Below the pieces are notes generated by a model. It saw nothing but the letters and a program-made list of their open reading frames with translations, did no database searches and was not told the origin of the DNA. This document shows positions 12,951 through 25,400 of a DNA stretch of 64,000 bases, one piece after another (the first letter of the stretch is position 1; the number at the start of each line of letters is the position of its first letter). Source of the stretch: Lutraria lutraria (taxonomy: Eukaryota > Mollusca > Bivalvia > Venerida > Mactridae); the NCBI GenBank assembly GCA_964023205.1, contig OZ026844.1:27750934-27814933 (forward strand). The letters are read 5' to 3'. A program made the translations under genes and the position numbers.

Positions 12951-13810
12951 CGTCAAACCTGTGTTAGCGACCACCTCCGTATAAACATGTGTTAGCGACC
13001 ACCTCTGTATAAACATGACTGTGTTAGCGACCACCTCCGTATAGACCTGTGTTAGCGACCATCACCGTATAAACCTGTGTTAGCGACCACTCCTGTATAA
13101 ACCTGTGTTAGCGACCACCTCCGTATAAACATGTGTTAGGGACCACCTCTGTATAAACATGACTGTGTTAGCGACCACCTCCGTATAAACATGTGTTAGG
13201 GACCACCTCCGTATAAACATGTGTTAGGGACCACCTCTGTATAAACATGTGTTAGGGACCACCTCTGTATAAACATGACTGTGTTAGCGACCACCTCCGT
13301 ATAGACCTGTGTTAGCGACCATCACCGTATAAACCTGTGTTAGCGACCACTCCTGTATAAACCTGTGTTAGCGACCACCCCTGTATAAACCTGTGTTAGC
13401 GACCACCCCTGTATAAACCTGTGTTAGCGACCACTCCTGTATAAACTTGTGTTAGCGACCACTCCTGTATAAACCTGTGTTGGCGACCACCCCTGTATAA
13501 ACCTGTGTTAGCGACAACTCCTGTATAAACTTGTGTTAGCGACCACTCCTGTATAAACCTGTGTTAGCGACCACTCCTGTATAAACCTGTGTTAGCGACC
13601 ACTCCTGTATAAACTTGTGTTAGCGACCACTCCTGTATAAACCTGTGTTAGCGACCACCACCGTATAAACCTGTGTTAGCGACCACTCCTGTATAAACCT
13701 GTGTTAGCGACCACCACCGTATAAACCTGTGTTGGCGACCACCCCTGTATAAAGGCCACCTTATAATAAGGACCATTCTATAAACACGTCATTGATTGTT
13801 TAGAACAAAA
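12951..13810 (+). mobile_element. MITE family B copy expanded by an internal minisatellite
   Basis: The left edge CGTCAAACCTGTGTTAG and the right flank (TATAAAGGCCACC, then TCATTGATTGTTTAGAACAAA) match blocks of dispersed family B, for example the copy at 34110-34265 (AATAAAGGCCATTGATTATT, CAGAACAAATTG). Between them the GTTAGCGACCAC..TGTATAAA segment, present once in ordinary copies, is tandemly multiplied. Confidence 0.75.
12959..13760 (+). repeat. Minisatellite of about 28-bp units
   Basis: Each unit reads TGTTAGCGACCAC, then TCCTG or CTCCG, then TATAAACC. Some units carry an extra TGAC. About 28 copies fit in 802 bp. The 5' copies favour CTCCG and ATG joints while the 3' copies favour TCCTG and CTG joints, so the array has diverged along its length. 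Confidence 0.96.
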
Positions 13811-15379
13811 TGTTATACCTTGTTCGGGTTATGTTTCATTCAAATCGCAGTTCTTAAGAAATTAGAATAACAGAAAACTAAATAAGAAGTTTTATTCCGT
13901 CAATTTGTAGTCCACGTGACCGTGATGAATTTAAAGTAATTAGTACCCACAAACATGTGCGTGATTTATTCAACTTATGTCTGACTAACATCTATTGTTC
14001 GCTTGTTTTATCAATTGTGAAGTAATAAGTACTGAGTTAAAAAATATTAAATATGTAAGTACTCAATGAGTAATACTTCCGGACAAATTGTATTTTTCAC
14101 AAGAAGTGATAAAGTATATAGAATTTACAAGCCATAGTTCTCCAACAAGTGTGTTCTATATGGCAAACATGTAACATGTCTGGACACTATTCAACATGAT
14201 TTACGTGCGAACCGCGTAATATCTAAAATTATTCGAGTCGGGCACTAACAAGAATTCTGTTCAATTCAAGGACTAGATATTATAAATGAACAGTATGTAT
14301 CATTTCTTTTTTTTTTAATATGTTGTTTTATTGATAAAATTACGAAAAGGTGTTTTTATGCTAAAAGGTATTGATTGATGGATTTCTTTCGGCATAGGAA
14401 GCAATGGTTTATAAAATATAGATAAAACCTGTAACATATAAATTAAAATAACAACAATATTAAGAGAGAAAGAAAGACAAAAATAAGACAAAATTAAACT
14501 ATGACATGCTTCCAACACCAAGGATAACACAGAAAAGCGCCAGCGCTTGTTTCCATTGTGGTCCTTGTAATGGTGGCATGACCATATTGAGGCAAACTTG
14601 AAAGATGCTGAGTAATAAAACACAATTGAACATTGGAATATAATTATCACAGCACATTGAAATCAATTTGATAGTATCAATAAATTAATATACATTCATA
14701 AATAAACATTCATTGTACTGACCTTTAATGGAAGGGGTTTGTCGACAAACAGTCTTGTGAAAATGCATTGTGTTATTTCCATAAAATTTTGCTAATATCT
14801 CAAAAATATAACTTGTTTTTTTTTCACTTGGGTTCAACGTGGCGCAAACAGTCGTTTAGCAACTGTTCTAGTAACAGACGAGGAAGACCACATGACTGGT
14901 GTACACTGTCACCTTTCGTTAGCTGGCAGGACCTTTTCTTCAAATGTGAATTTTGTCTAGTCCTGGGCGTCTTGCTATTTAGAATTAAATGTATATTATA
15001 TGAATACACGTTATAGCATGTACAAAATTACACCATAAAAATATTATTGGCACGTAACAATGAATTTCAATATACATTGTCTCATTTTCTATTGTTTGTG
15101 TTATTTGACATAGCAAAAAACATTTTCAGTACTATTTCATTCTTCAGAATTACAGATATCACGAATGTGTGGTTTAGATTGGTGAATGTCGCGTCGGTGG
15201 TCCAGTATTTAGTGCGCTGGACTTGTTTACCTAGCGATCCGGTCCTTTGGCAAAATATTCGATTTTTTCTATGTAATGAGGAAGTTTCCTGCTGCTTGTA
15301 GAGTAGTAAAATAATCCTGGTAAGAATTCAGAAATTCCTGAAACGACTAATCTGATTGGTGCATTGCTTTTCCTTTCAG
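13811..15379. other. Upstream region of the MET-like gene
   Basis: There is no clear exon. A leader exon and promoter of the receptor gene must lie here or further upstream, because a splice acceptor (TTTTCCTTTCAG) ends at 15379. I cannot place a TATA box or start site. A degenerate SINE-like head (GTGGTCCAG..GCGCTGGACTTG) lies at about 15198-15227. Confidence 0.45.
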
Positions 15380-15410
15380 TTGTCTTATCAAGCAAGTAGA
15401 GACACCAAAG

Positions 15411-16427
15411 ATGCTGAGCTTATCGGAGGTTACGGTTTCCACCTCACGGGTTCATGTAGTCTTCATATTATGTTTCTCTGTTCTCATAAATGGATATCAA
15501 CCCGAAATATACAATAGCACTGAACCAATTAAGACAGTCGAGATTTCAAGTTCCGGTGATGTGATCGTGGTCGGAGTTAATAGCATTTTACAATTCAACT
15601 ACTTGAGCCTCTCCAATGAAGATTTGGAACACGATATCAAAACAGCGCCTTTCGACCATCTCAACGACCGTACAGATCAAATATCATTCATTAAATTACT
15701 TAAGTTTAATGGCCAGGATATAATGGTGCGGTGTAATTCCGCTGAATGTTTCATTCACGATATGACAGATATTTCAAATTACACAAAAGTGCTAGTAAAT
15801 GGAAAAACAGACGCATTCCCTTTAATGACGACACTGGGCGCCCAAGGCTCCGCTGAAGCTGTGTTTAACCATTGCCAAGATAAATACTGTAGAGTATTTT
15901 CAGCTCAGACTACAAGTAATGGTACTACGTACATTGCAGAAAGGTACCTTTTCGGTGACCATGGTGTTTACGAGTTTGCCTCGCCAATTAATTCTTATCG
16001 CTTCTTCAAATCGGCAATCGTTCAAAACTTCGACTTTGTGCATTCGTTTGAAGGCGGCAACTATGTTTATTTCCTCAGAAATGTAAGAAAGGACACTGGA
16101 GAAGGTCGTGCTTACATGAGCCAGATATGTGTTAAGGATACGAATTTTCGATCGTACATTGAAAGTAAGATAGACTGCGGTGGGTATTCACATCTTTTGG
16201 CGTCAACAACAGTACAAACAAGCGATGGAATGATGATGTTCGCTTCCTTTAGTTTAAAACCGTTCCTTGATGACGTCACAGATACGTCAGAGTCTGTCAT
16301 ATGTACGTACAAACTACCGGAGCTTGAGCACAAATTCAGTGGTATTCTCACAGACTGTTTTAAACACACCACAGGGTCATGGCCTGAGTGGATTGCCGGA
16401 AACCAAGAATCGTGCAACACGCATAGA
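15411..16427 (+). CDS. MET-like exon 1: signal peptide and most of Sema
   Basis: 339 codons, ending in phase 0 before GTAGGT. The leader contains [17 protein letters not shown]. The Sema part shows YFLRNVR and [11 protein letters not shown] near residues 223-252, matching the conserved Sema blade. The acceptor at 15379 puts 31 bases of 5' untranslated sequence on this exon. Confidence 0.93.
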
Positions 16428-19400
16428 GTAGGTAGCCATTCACTCTTTCTCGATATTAACGTTTTAAAAGCGATTGGTCCCTAATTAGATATCACCTTCA
16501 AATAATAACCTTTCTTATTCCACTAATTATTATCGTAAATGTGTAGTAATATTTGGTTTTATATGATATGGATAACGTCAGAAATGAGTAACCTTGGTTG
16601 ATACATTTACACGTTAAAATATTATTATTAATTTGTCATAAGAATACAACAATAAAAAAGTATCTTGTGAGATTGGAAAACTATCTATACTAGTATTTAA
16701 AGTAATTAGTTTTTTTTTCTTTTCTCAAAACATTTATAAATTCACATTGACGGTTTTTTGAAAGCTATTCATTATTTTCTTTGCTGATAGCATAATTGCG
16801 ATCACCCGCCTCCTAAATTAGACATCTCTTTAAAAATGCATATTCTGTTTATTGATTGAAGATATTTTTCAAACCGGTAGCGTCATGTCTATCTTTTGAC
16901 ATTGAACAAAACTAATTTTTAGAACATTTCTGCTAATGATATAATACATTGTAAATCTCTTTAGACTATTCTGAGACTAAATTTTATGCAATAATGAGCA
17001 AAAGAGACAAACTTAAAAAAACTTGGTTTTTGAGGCAATAAGTGGTTAAGACATGCCTTACAATGGTTTACAATCTCCGTTTCAGAAAAACAGACGCTAT
17101 ACATGTGGATACACCGACTTCAACACCCGGATTGATTCAAATATCACATTGCATATGAACTTCATCAGTCCAAAATATCATTATGAAAACGTCGTATCCA
17201 TGGTGATGAGACAACAAGGTGCGCGTACTCTGGGATATTTCGGGACACAAGAAGGAGAAATAATCAAGGTTCTTTGCTCTTTGAAATTTACAAGTTATTA
17301 CTACAGTACAACCTCTCCAGAGCGGCCCTCTGTAGAGCAACAATCTCTCTATAACAACACCTTCAAACTTTCCCTAAGCTGATATTTACTATAAATTTAA
17401 CCTCTGTAAAGCAACAACCTCTAAACAACGGCCAATATTTGCAGCTCCCACAGGGTGTTGTTCTACAGAGGTTGTACTGTATTCCGTTTTGTTCTAAAAT
17501 CGATGACGGTTTTTCAAGGAATGGCCTTTATTTGCAGGGTGACCTCTATTCGGAGGTGATTTCTAACACATGTTTGACTTTACATCCTGCGTTATAAAGG
17601 GAAACACAAAGTGCGGCGAACCTTACCATATCGTTGAATTTGTGTCTGTATGATCGAACGCTTAGCATGTGATCAAATTAGAATTGGAAATATATTTATA
17701 ACCTCCATGTATTTAGTGTGTTTACAAATGTTTCCATCTAATCCGATCGCATCAGTAAGTTTCATTCCACTATAATATTTTTTGGAAACTGAACAGTGGT
17801 CACTTGCTCGGTGCGCATGAATTTTCATGCGACCAAAATACTACTTTTTTCTAAATCCGCTGTGCAATTTTAAACTAATTTTCGTTCCATATTGCAATGC
17901 AAGTCTACGAAAGTTCTTTCTGTACCTTGATTTTGTTATTGCGCTTTTAAAATGGTGGTACATGTGCTCGTTATTTCATCCTCAGATTTTGTACAACACG
18001 TCAACCAACGCAATAAAAAGAGTTCTTAAGCTAAAAGTTTCGAATGCTCCCGTCAGACACGTGACTTTGAGTGCCGACGAATCAATACTCTTCTACCTGT
18101 CAGGCAGCACCGTGAGTATCTTGTTTTATATTAATTACAATCAAGCCAGTAAATAAAGGAAAACCTTGGGGAAGAACAACTGACAGGCTTCAGGGGTCAT
18201 TTTGTTCTAAACAATTAATGACGTTTCTTTTAAAAATGACATCTATTCACAGGGTGACCTTTATTCGGAGTTGGCTGCTAATACAGGATTGACTGTATGT
18301 ATAATTGGGAGGCATATTAACAAAACAGTAAAGACCTGATCAGATTAATCCTTTGTCTTGGAATAGAGACTGCACAAAACATGTTTGTTTTTATGCTCCT
18401 CCTTTCGTTCACACATTCGCTCGCATTCGGTTCTCCTCGGACACCATAGTGTTGCTGTTGTTCACGGAGCTACTTTCCATTCTGACTTACCCCGGGAATC
18501 CAACGATGGAAACTTGATACCCATTTTGAAAATCGCGGAAGATAAAAACGTTTGAAAGTCCGCCATTCTGAGACGAGTGTCTAGTGTTGTACCAGCTGCG
18601 AGGTATGTCACCAAGAGCTACCATAACACAAGCAGTGTTACATCTATGCTCGGCCAACTAGAATGTGAAACCTTAGAGGCCAGAAGAATGAAAGGCACAG
18701 CTGACCATGTTCTTCCAAATAACCCAAAACCTTGTGGACATCCCTGCTGACCAGTTCCTGACAATTTCCAACACAAATATACTCCAATACTCGAGCATCC
18801 CATTCAAGAAAATACAAGCAATCTTCTACATCTACAGCCTACTACAGAAACTCCTTCTTCTCAAAGAAAGTTACTCCATGGAACATCCTTCCTGCATACA
18901 TTGCATAGGCCTCTGACTTGGTATCCTTCTTGGCTGATCAATCTCTCATTCTAATAAATATAGGGTCCCAACTGTAAGAAACCATTGATGATCCCCAGGG
19001 CTGTGCCGGCCATGGCCACCATAACCGGAGAGTCTTGGGGGAGGCAGCCAAATATGCAACTGGGTACACACTTTTTCTTTTACTTCTTCCTTTTAACTGT
19101 AACACTAATTTCTTTCTTTATATTTACTCTTTTTTTCTGACCAGCAGCCACCCAACCACCCATCGCGTTAAAGTCAAGTGTGACTGTGACGATGTAACAA
19201 GTCATGTAGATGTACGAAACCAGAAGCCACATGACCAAAGTTTGTAGCCCTAGTTTATGTACAAAGACGTATTTCCCAGTACGGAAATGCCCGAGTAATT
19301 ACGATTGGTTTGCTTCCTCGGTCATTAGATACTATTAGATACTTCTATTTCTTTACTGTTTCATTTTACAGGTTGGGAAAGTGCCATTAAATATATGCGA

Positions 19401-22400
19401 TATTCATCAGGACTGTTACGGTTGTATCATGGCGGAGTTACCATGTATTTGGATGACAGATGAGATCGGGAACCAGAAAGGGCGTTGCGTGGCTGAATCT
19501 GCCATGGGGCACCATGTTCAAAAGCATTATGAAAAGACGTGTCGACCTGTTGTAAGTTAATCAGATACTGTTTTTAAACAAGGCGGCCTGAAACCGATCC
19601 AAACTTATATTGTATGTTGGGTACTTAAGATGAAATAAGAATTATAGTCTATGCATAAAATGATAAAAATATTGATATATTTAGAGTTGTATAAAACTGT
19701 CTAACTTTCCAAAACATGATTATGTTTTTCATATGCTTCCTAAAGTCATCTCGTACATGTAAGGAATTTAAACATGCAGGACAAATACTTTATTGTGATA
19801 ATTATCATACATAATAACTATTATGAAATGCTCCATATTCAGGTAAACTAAATACAAAATGTATATTAACAGGTTTACAATATCGAACCAAAGTCTGGAC
19901 CTACAGACGGAGGAACGGTCGTAACAATATCCGGGCAACTTGATACCCCAACGTGGTACGGAGTATTGTATGCGAACGACCGAGTTAAGAGTGTCCCAGT
20001 CACAGTGTGGATTGGACGCTCTAAATGCCAAGTTGTTGACGTGTCACAATTTCCTAAAAAGTAAACAGCTTTCTTGTATCTTTTACAATAACTTGCTATG
20101 CTTTTAGATGTTTCGTTATTGTCTCTGCCTTACCGCGGTGAGGTCGAATCCAAGCCGAGTTCAGAAAAGAATGTCACATGTTAGGAAGCTTTCAAGTCAG
20201 TTCACAGAATGCCGGTGGTTTTACCCATGTAAACCCCTTGTGTATCCTTCTACTGTTATAGCTAAAAAAGTCGCAAAAATTACCCTGTCTGTTAGTACGA
20301 TATCAAACCCAGTTTAAAAATAAAGATTCGTTTTAAATCATGTGCGGTAACATCTTTCACGTATCCAATTTACTTTAAAATTTATGTTATTACAGACTAG
20401 AATGTGTTACATCGAAACAGTTGAAACCCTTGACTACGACACTCCGCCTCCAAATGAGAAATGGCGACAATTTTGCCCATACATCTTACAAACTTGTCAG
20501 GTCTTGGGGTGAAGCCATATTCGAACCTCAGTTCAGTTATCTGGTAAGTTGTCAGGTATTAGAATGTAGAAAACAAGTATAATTAGTTTAGTAAATGTAT
20601 TCTAATCTCAATATTTTGTGTCCATGTTTTTTGGTATTTAATATTTTCACTATACTGAATGGTGTGGGAACAGAGTTTCGACATCTCTTGAAATACTGAA
20701 ATATTTCGTATTAATCTCGATAGGAACCAATGCTTTTCGGCGTCTCTGATAGACCCCCACAAAAGGTACGTTTATCTGGCGGCACTCAAATAACGATATA
20801 CGGGTCCAATCTCGACGCTGGGAATCATCATACTAAACGAATAACCATTGGTAACAAGGATTGTTCCATCACAAATGATGATAGGTTAAGTGTTTTAATC
20901 ATTAGCAGTCATATGCTTCAATCTTTGAAACAAGATATTCGTCTGTTAGTCTCGCTGTGTTACGTATGTGCTCTACTATCTTACTCTGGTTCTCATAATT
21001 TGCATCATGTTTTTAAGACATTGTGTTGGGAATGTATACTTCCGGTGCTGCTCTTTCTATTTTTATCTTCTTTATAAGTTCACTTCAGTATTATTTCAAT
21101 TAATTATTTCAATTTGTAAACAATATTAAATAGCTTATTTTTAAGATCGAAACAATTACTGTTCAGATTATATTTATAGTGCAGTCTAAAAAAATTAAAA
21201 TAATTGTCTATACAAGTTTCTACTTCACAGTGTTTATCGTGAATTCTTTGTACAATTAGAAATGAAAACACTCTGTTATTTGTGTCAATGTTACAAGTCT
21301 TTGATTTTGAACTTAGCATTGCTGACATTTTTAAATTGATTTTAATAGTGAAAATGAATTGTCCATTGTTTTTCTTATAACTATGTCACGTATCAATATG
21401 TCTTCAGTAATTTCGTGTCGATGAATCATATTCATAGCTACATTTTGTAACTGTTTCATGGAAAGACTACTTGAAATCCTGGTAAGATATCAGTATTGTT
21501 CCATTGTGATTATAAGCATTGTTTGTTCCCCTGACCACAGGTCAATGCACTTGAATACATTGTAAGGCTACTGTTTAAACAGGAAGTAACAAATTGACAT
21601 TTTTCAATTCTTTTAACACATCTAATTATCTGATCAATAAATATCTTAACTGAAAAAAGTAGTTTTCATCGAAGTTGTTGAAACATACAATAGAATTGTT
21701 GATCTTTGAAAACTCTACGAGTTTATACGTATTGATACCCGGACATTATTTGATAATGAACTTGGTACTGTCATTGCTAAACATCTTAGCCATAATTCTA
21801 CACGTCCTTTTTACACTTACACTTTGCCACATACAAGAATGCTTCGTTTTGTACTTTCACTGTGTTCAAAGTTTAATGGGACGCTATGGTTGTAGAAGAA
21901 AACGAAACGATCTCTACACCATTAACAGCTTCATATCTTTTATAGTAGTACATAGTAAAAACTACTTGATATCAAAAACTGTAAAATTACGTGGTTGTGA
22001 CATTAAGGACCCGTCCCCGATATCGAGCGGTTAAGGTCACTGACTTAAAATCTCTGTAACCTTTCACTGATAGAGGGTCATGAGTTCGAGCCCAGCTACC
22101 GACCATATCTCATTATGTGAGAAAGTAGGCAAAATTAATGCTTCTTCATAAGCCAGTGTTCTTCTGCATGTAGCATTGACTGCTCACTTCTTTTTTATGT
22201 TTCTATGTTGTTTAACGTTCCATTCTACATGCTATGGTTATTTTATCGGCCACACCAGAGAGAATGGAGAGACTATACAGGAGAATCAGGGAAAACTATT
22301 AGAAAAGTGAAGGGATATAATGTCTAGTTCTCTGCTATCTTATCTACCCTCCCTAGGGCGGCTCTTAAATTACCAAAGCTGTCGGGTGGGCGTTCAACAG

Positions 22401-25400
22401 CACATAAATACATAAAAATAAAGAAAGGCAATGGGTGGGCAATAAAAGTCGGCTTTGAAAGCTTGTATTTGAGCACTGATGGTTGCGGCTGTAAAATCAA
22501 TTGTCAAAACTGCAATGACAGCATGATAAAAACAGACAACATGCGTAGTCAGTCTATAGTTTGTTATTGTACGTGTCTACTGAAATCTCTGTTGAATGAA
22601 ACAGTCAAGACTGACTGAATGTAAAAATATGCTGGACACGCTTCTGGATCTATCTTTGTGAATTTGGCATGGTACTTGATACATAATTCTATTTCTACAA
22701 ACGTGACATGTTTCAGACAAGCCGAGTTTATTCATTAAAATTGAGAAAATGCGAACAATGATTAAGATTATTTCAAATGTTCATCAATTAAAATTCGTTA
22801 AATTACAATGTAACCTGTATAATATAAATAAAGATACTTAAAGATTACATTCTTTCAAATTTCGTTAATTCAGTTTCGTAATGTATTATAATAATCTGTA
22901 ATACATGAATAAGGGTACTTTAAGATTACTTTCATCATGATAAAATTATATAATTAAGATTATATGTAACCATGGCTAAGGAAGTTTTGCGCAAAATACT
23001 ACTTGGAAAATGATAGTGATTGATTGACCGCAAAAATGACCGTATATTTCTATGCCGAAAATTTAATATGAAGGTACAGTCAAGTTTGGGTTAGTGGCCA
23101 CCTTTGAGTATAGGCCACTATGTGAATAAAGGTCAATCTTTTAAAAACTTTCATTGATTTTTTAGAACGAATTGACCTCAAAATGAAGGCCACTTGTACA
23201 TAAAAGCCACAATATGTCTTACTCAACGGTGGCATTTGTTCACAGGTTTTGTTGTATATTGATATAATCAGCTTTCCGAGATTTTTAAGTCAAAAAATGT
23301 GTGAGCATGGTCTACGGTTTGTGACAAACTATTTAGAATTTTGTATTCTTTGTTTATTACAGCATACTTCCGGGGTTGGTGACTTGTCGATCTCCAGTCC
23401 AGAGTATTCCTACATCTTACGATATATCATACAGTATCGATAACAACAGGATAAGTGGTCGATCATCGGTGTTGTATATTCCCGATGCGATTATTGCCGA
23501 TATTCAACCTCGATCATCGATAATAAGGCACAAACTTGAATATTATATACATGTAGTTTAAATTCCCATTTTTTTGTTTGTCTCCATTAACGATTAAAAG
23601 GAAATCGGAGTTTTAAGAGAAATTGAAAACCGTAATACGGTATAACATGGTAATGGAAGATCCGCGGTCTAGTGGTAACGCTCTATACAACTGAACAAGA
23701 GATCGTGGATTTGATTCCCGGTTCCTCACAGGGACGCTTATTCCGTGTTCCCATCCAAGTACAGGGTCTAGATAATCGCAGGAAAAGGGCGTGGCTTGTA
23801 ACGGTGCTATATATTTGGCACGATAAATAACCAGGAAAACTATTCGGAAAAAGAGTAAGGGTATAAATGTCCGGTTGTCTTGTATCTTATAATCTCGCTT
23901 CCGTCTTGAGAGACTCTGAAATGACCACTAGTAAAGCTAACGAATAGACCGCTTAACAACAATTAAAACAACGTAGTTATAGTGAATCCTTTGGGACGAA
24001 ACTAATTACTTCATGTATCTATATTGCATTAAATTCATAACAATAAAACAAAGTATGGTCTATTCGGGGAAAAAGATACGTACACTTCACTGTATCCGAT
24101 TCTTCACATTATCCAAATTCACAGTAACCTAATTGTCATGTGTTTTTCAAATTTCCAAACAAGCGGCCATGAATTTATGATAACATTATCCTTCCTTTAT
24201 AAAAAAATATGTATATAATTTCAGTGGTGGAATACATTTAACCATCTCAGGAGAGCACCTGGAGGGATTGGGAAGAGACAGTGTTGTATTGCGTATTGAT
24301 ATCCTTGGACAAGGAGATGAAAACAAGGTACGTTGTAGAATAGTATTATCATCGCACATACGTATATAGAAAGAACATTGTCACGTGACTTTTTGGGGAA
24401 TCCCAATTATTACTAAATATAACTTGACCCGAATCGAACCGATCAATCCCGAAATGATCTTCAAATTTCTTCCAGAAAATAGCCGACTGTGGATTACAGG
24501 GCATAATCCTTAAGCAACTTTTTGAATAGCAGTACAGTATAAAATCCCTGAAACCGGACTCTTTCCGGACTTTGCCTAATGTCTGGTTTTCTGACAGTTC
24601 CGGTTTTCCGGGACTCCAGTTGTTATGGAATTTACTGTACCAACTCAATGCAACGACCGCTTAGCTTTGGACAGGCAATGTCTGCCAGATTGTGTATAAA
24701 CATAAAAATTGAATCATTGATGTGTCTTGTATTTAAATCTTTTTTATACTTAGGTGACGGATTGTTAAGATTTCGAAGTTTAAGTAAAGCTTTCTTACTT
24801 TACCTATCCTATTGTTTTGGAAGAAAATCGAAACATGATTATTCCAGCTGTTGCTTTTTCTGATGTTGTTTCAGATGGAAAACACTTGCACCTATCAAAA
24901 TGAGACGTCCACGTATGTCTGTCAGACTGTATCTTCACCAATTCAAGAGGAACTTCCGCTTCATGGTCGAGCAAGTCTTTACAATATATACGGTGAACTG
25001 GTATCTTTGAATTTATCAATGTATATAGTACCCGACCCAACTGTGGACAAAGAGGACAAGATTATTGATGACGCGATATCTGTAAATGAGACTCAGCTTA
25101 GCTACAACGTAAGAACTTAAACAAGCGAAATTTTATACCCTGCTCAACTTGTATAATCGATCATCTGGATCTTTTAAATTTTTTATACTCATATAATAAA
25201 ATTATACATTGAATATGCCGCAAATGAAGTATTTAAGGCAACATGGAAAGAATTGTATGACAGGAGAATTGTTGTAACGCCATTGCTGTCAATTGTCTAC
25301 AATCCAACCTCTCTAAAGCAACACCATTTGGGAATAATAAAATCATGTTGTTGTGAGGTTGTTGCGCTAAAGGCAAGATAAGTAGTAACCATGCAGTGGG

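Noticed and set aside
8994..13760. Tandem arrays as CRISPR
   Set aside because: Units are directly adjacent without unique spacers, and the genome is eukaryotic.
23376..23561. Using a GT donor at 23454 or 23470 for exon 8
   Set aside because: Both would drop the start of the third IPT domain or break the frame into exon 9.
23656..23730. tRNA gene, also at 4627, 58655, 61533 and 63815
   Set aside because: All share the same long downstream body, so they are heads of one SINE family.
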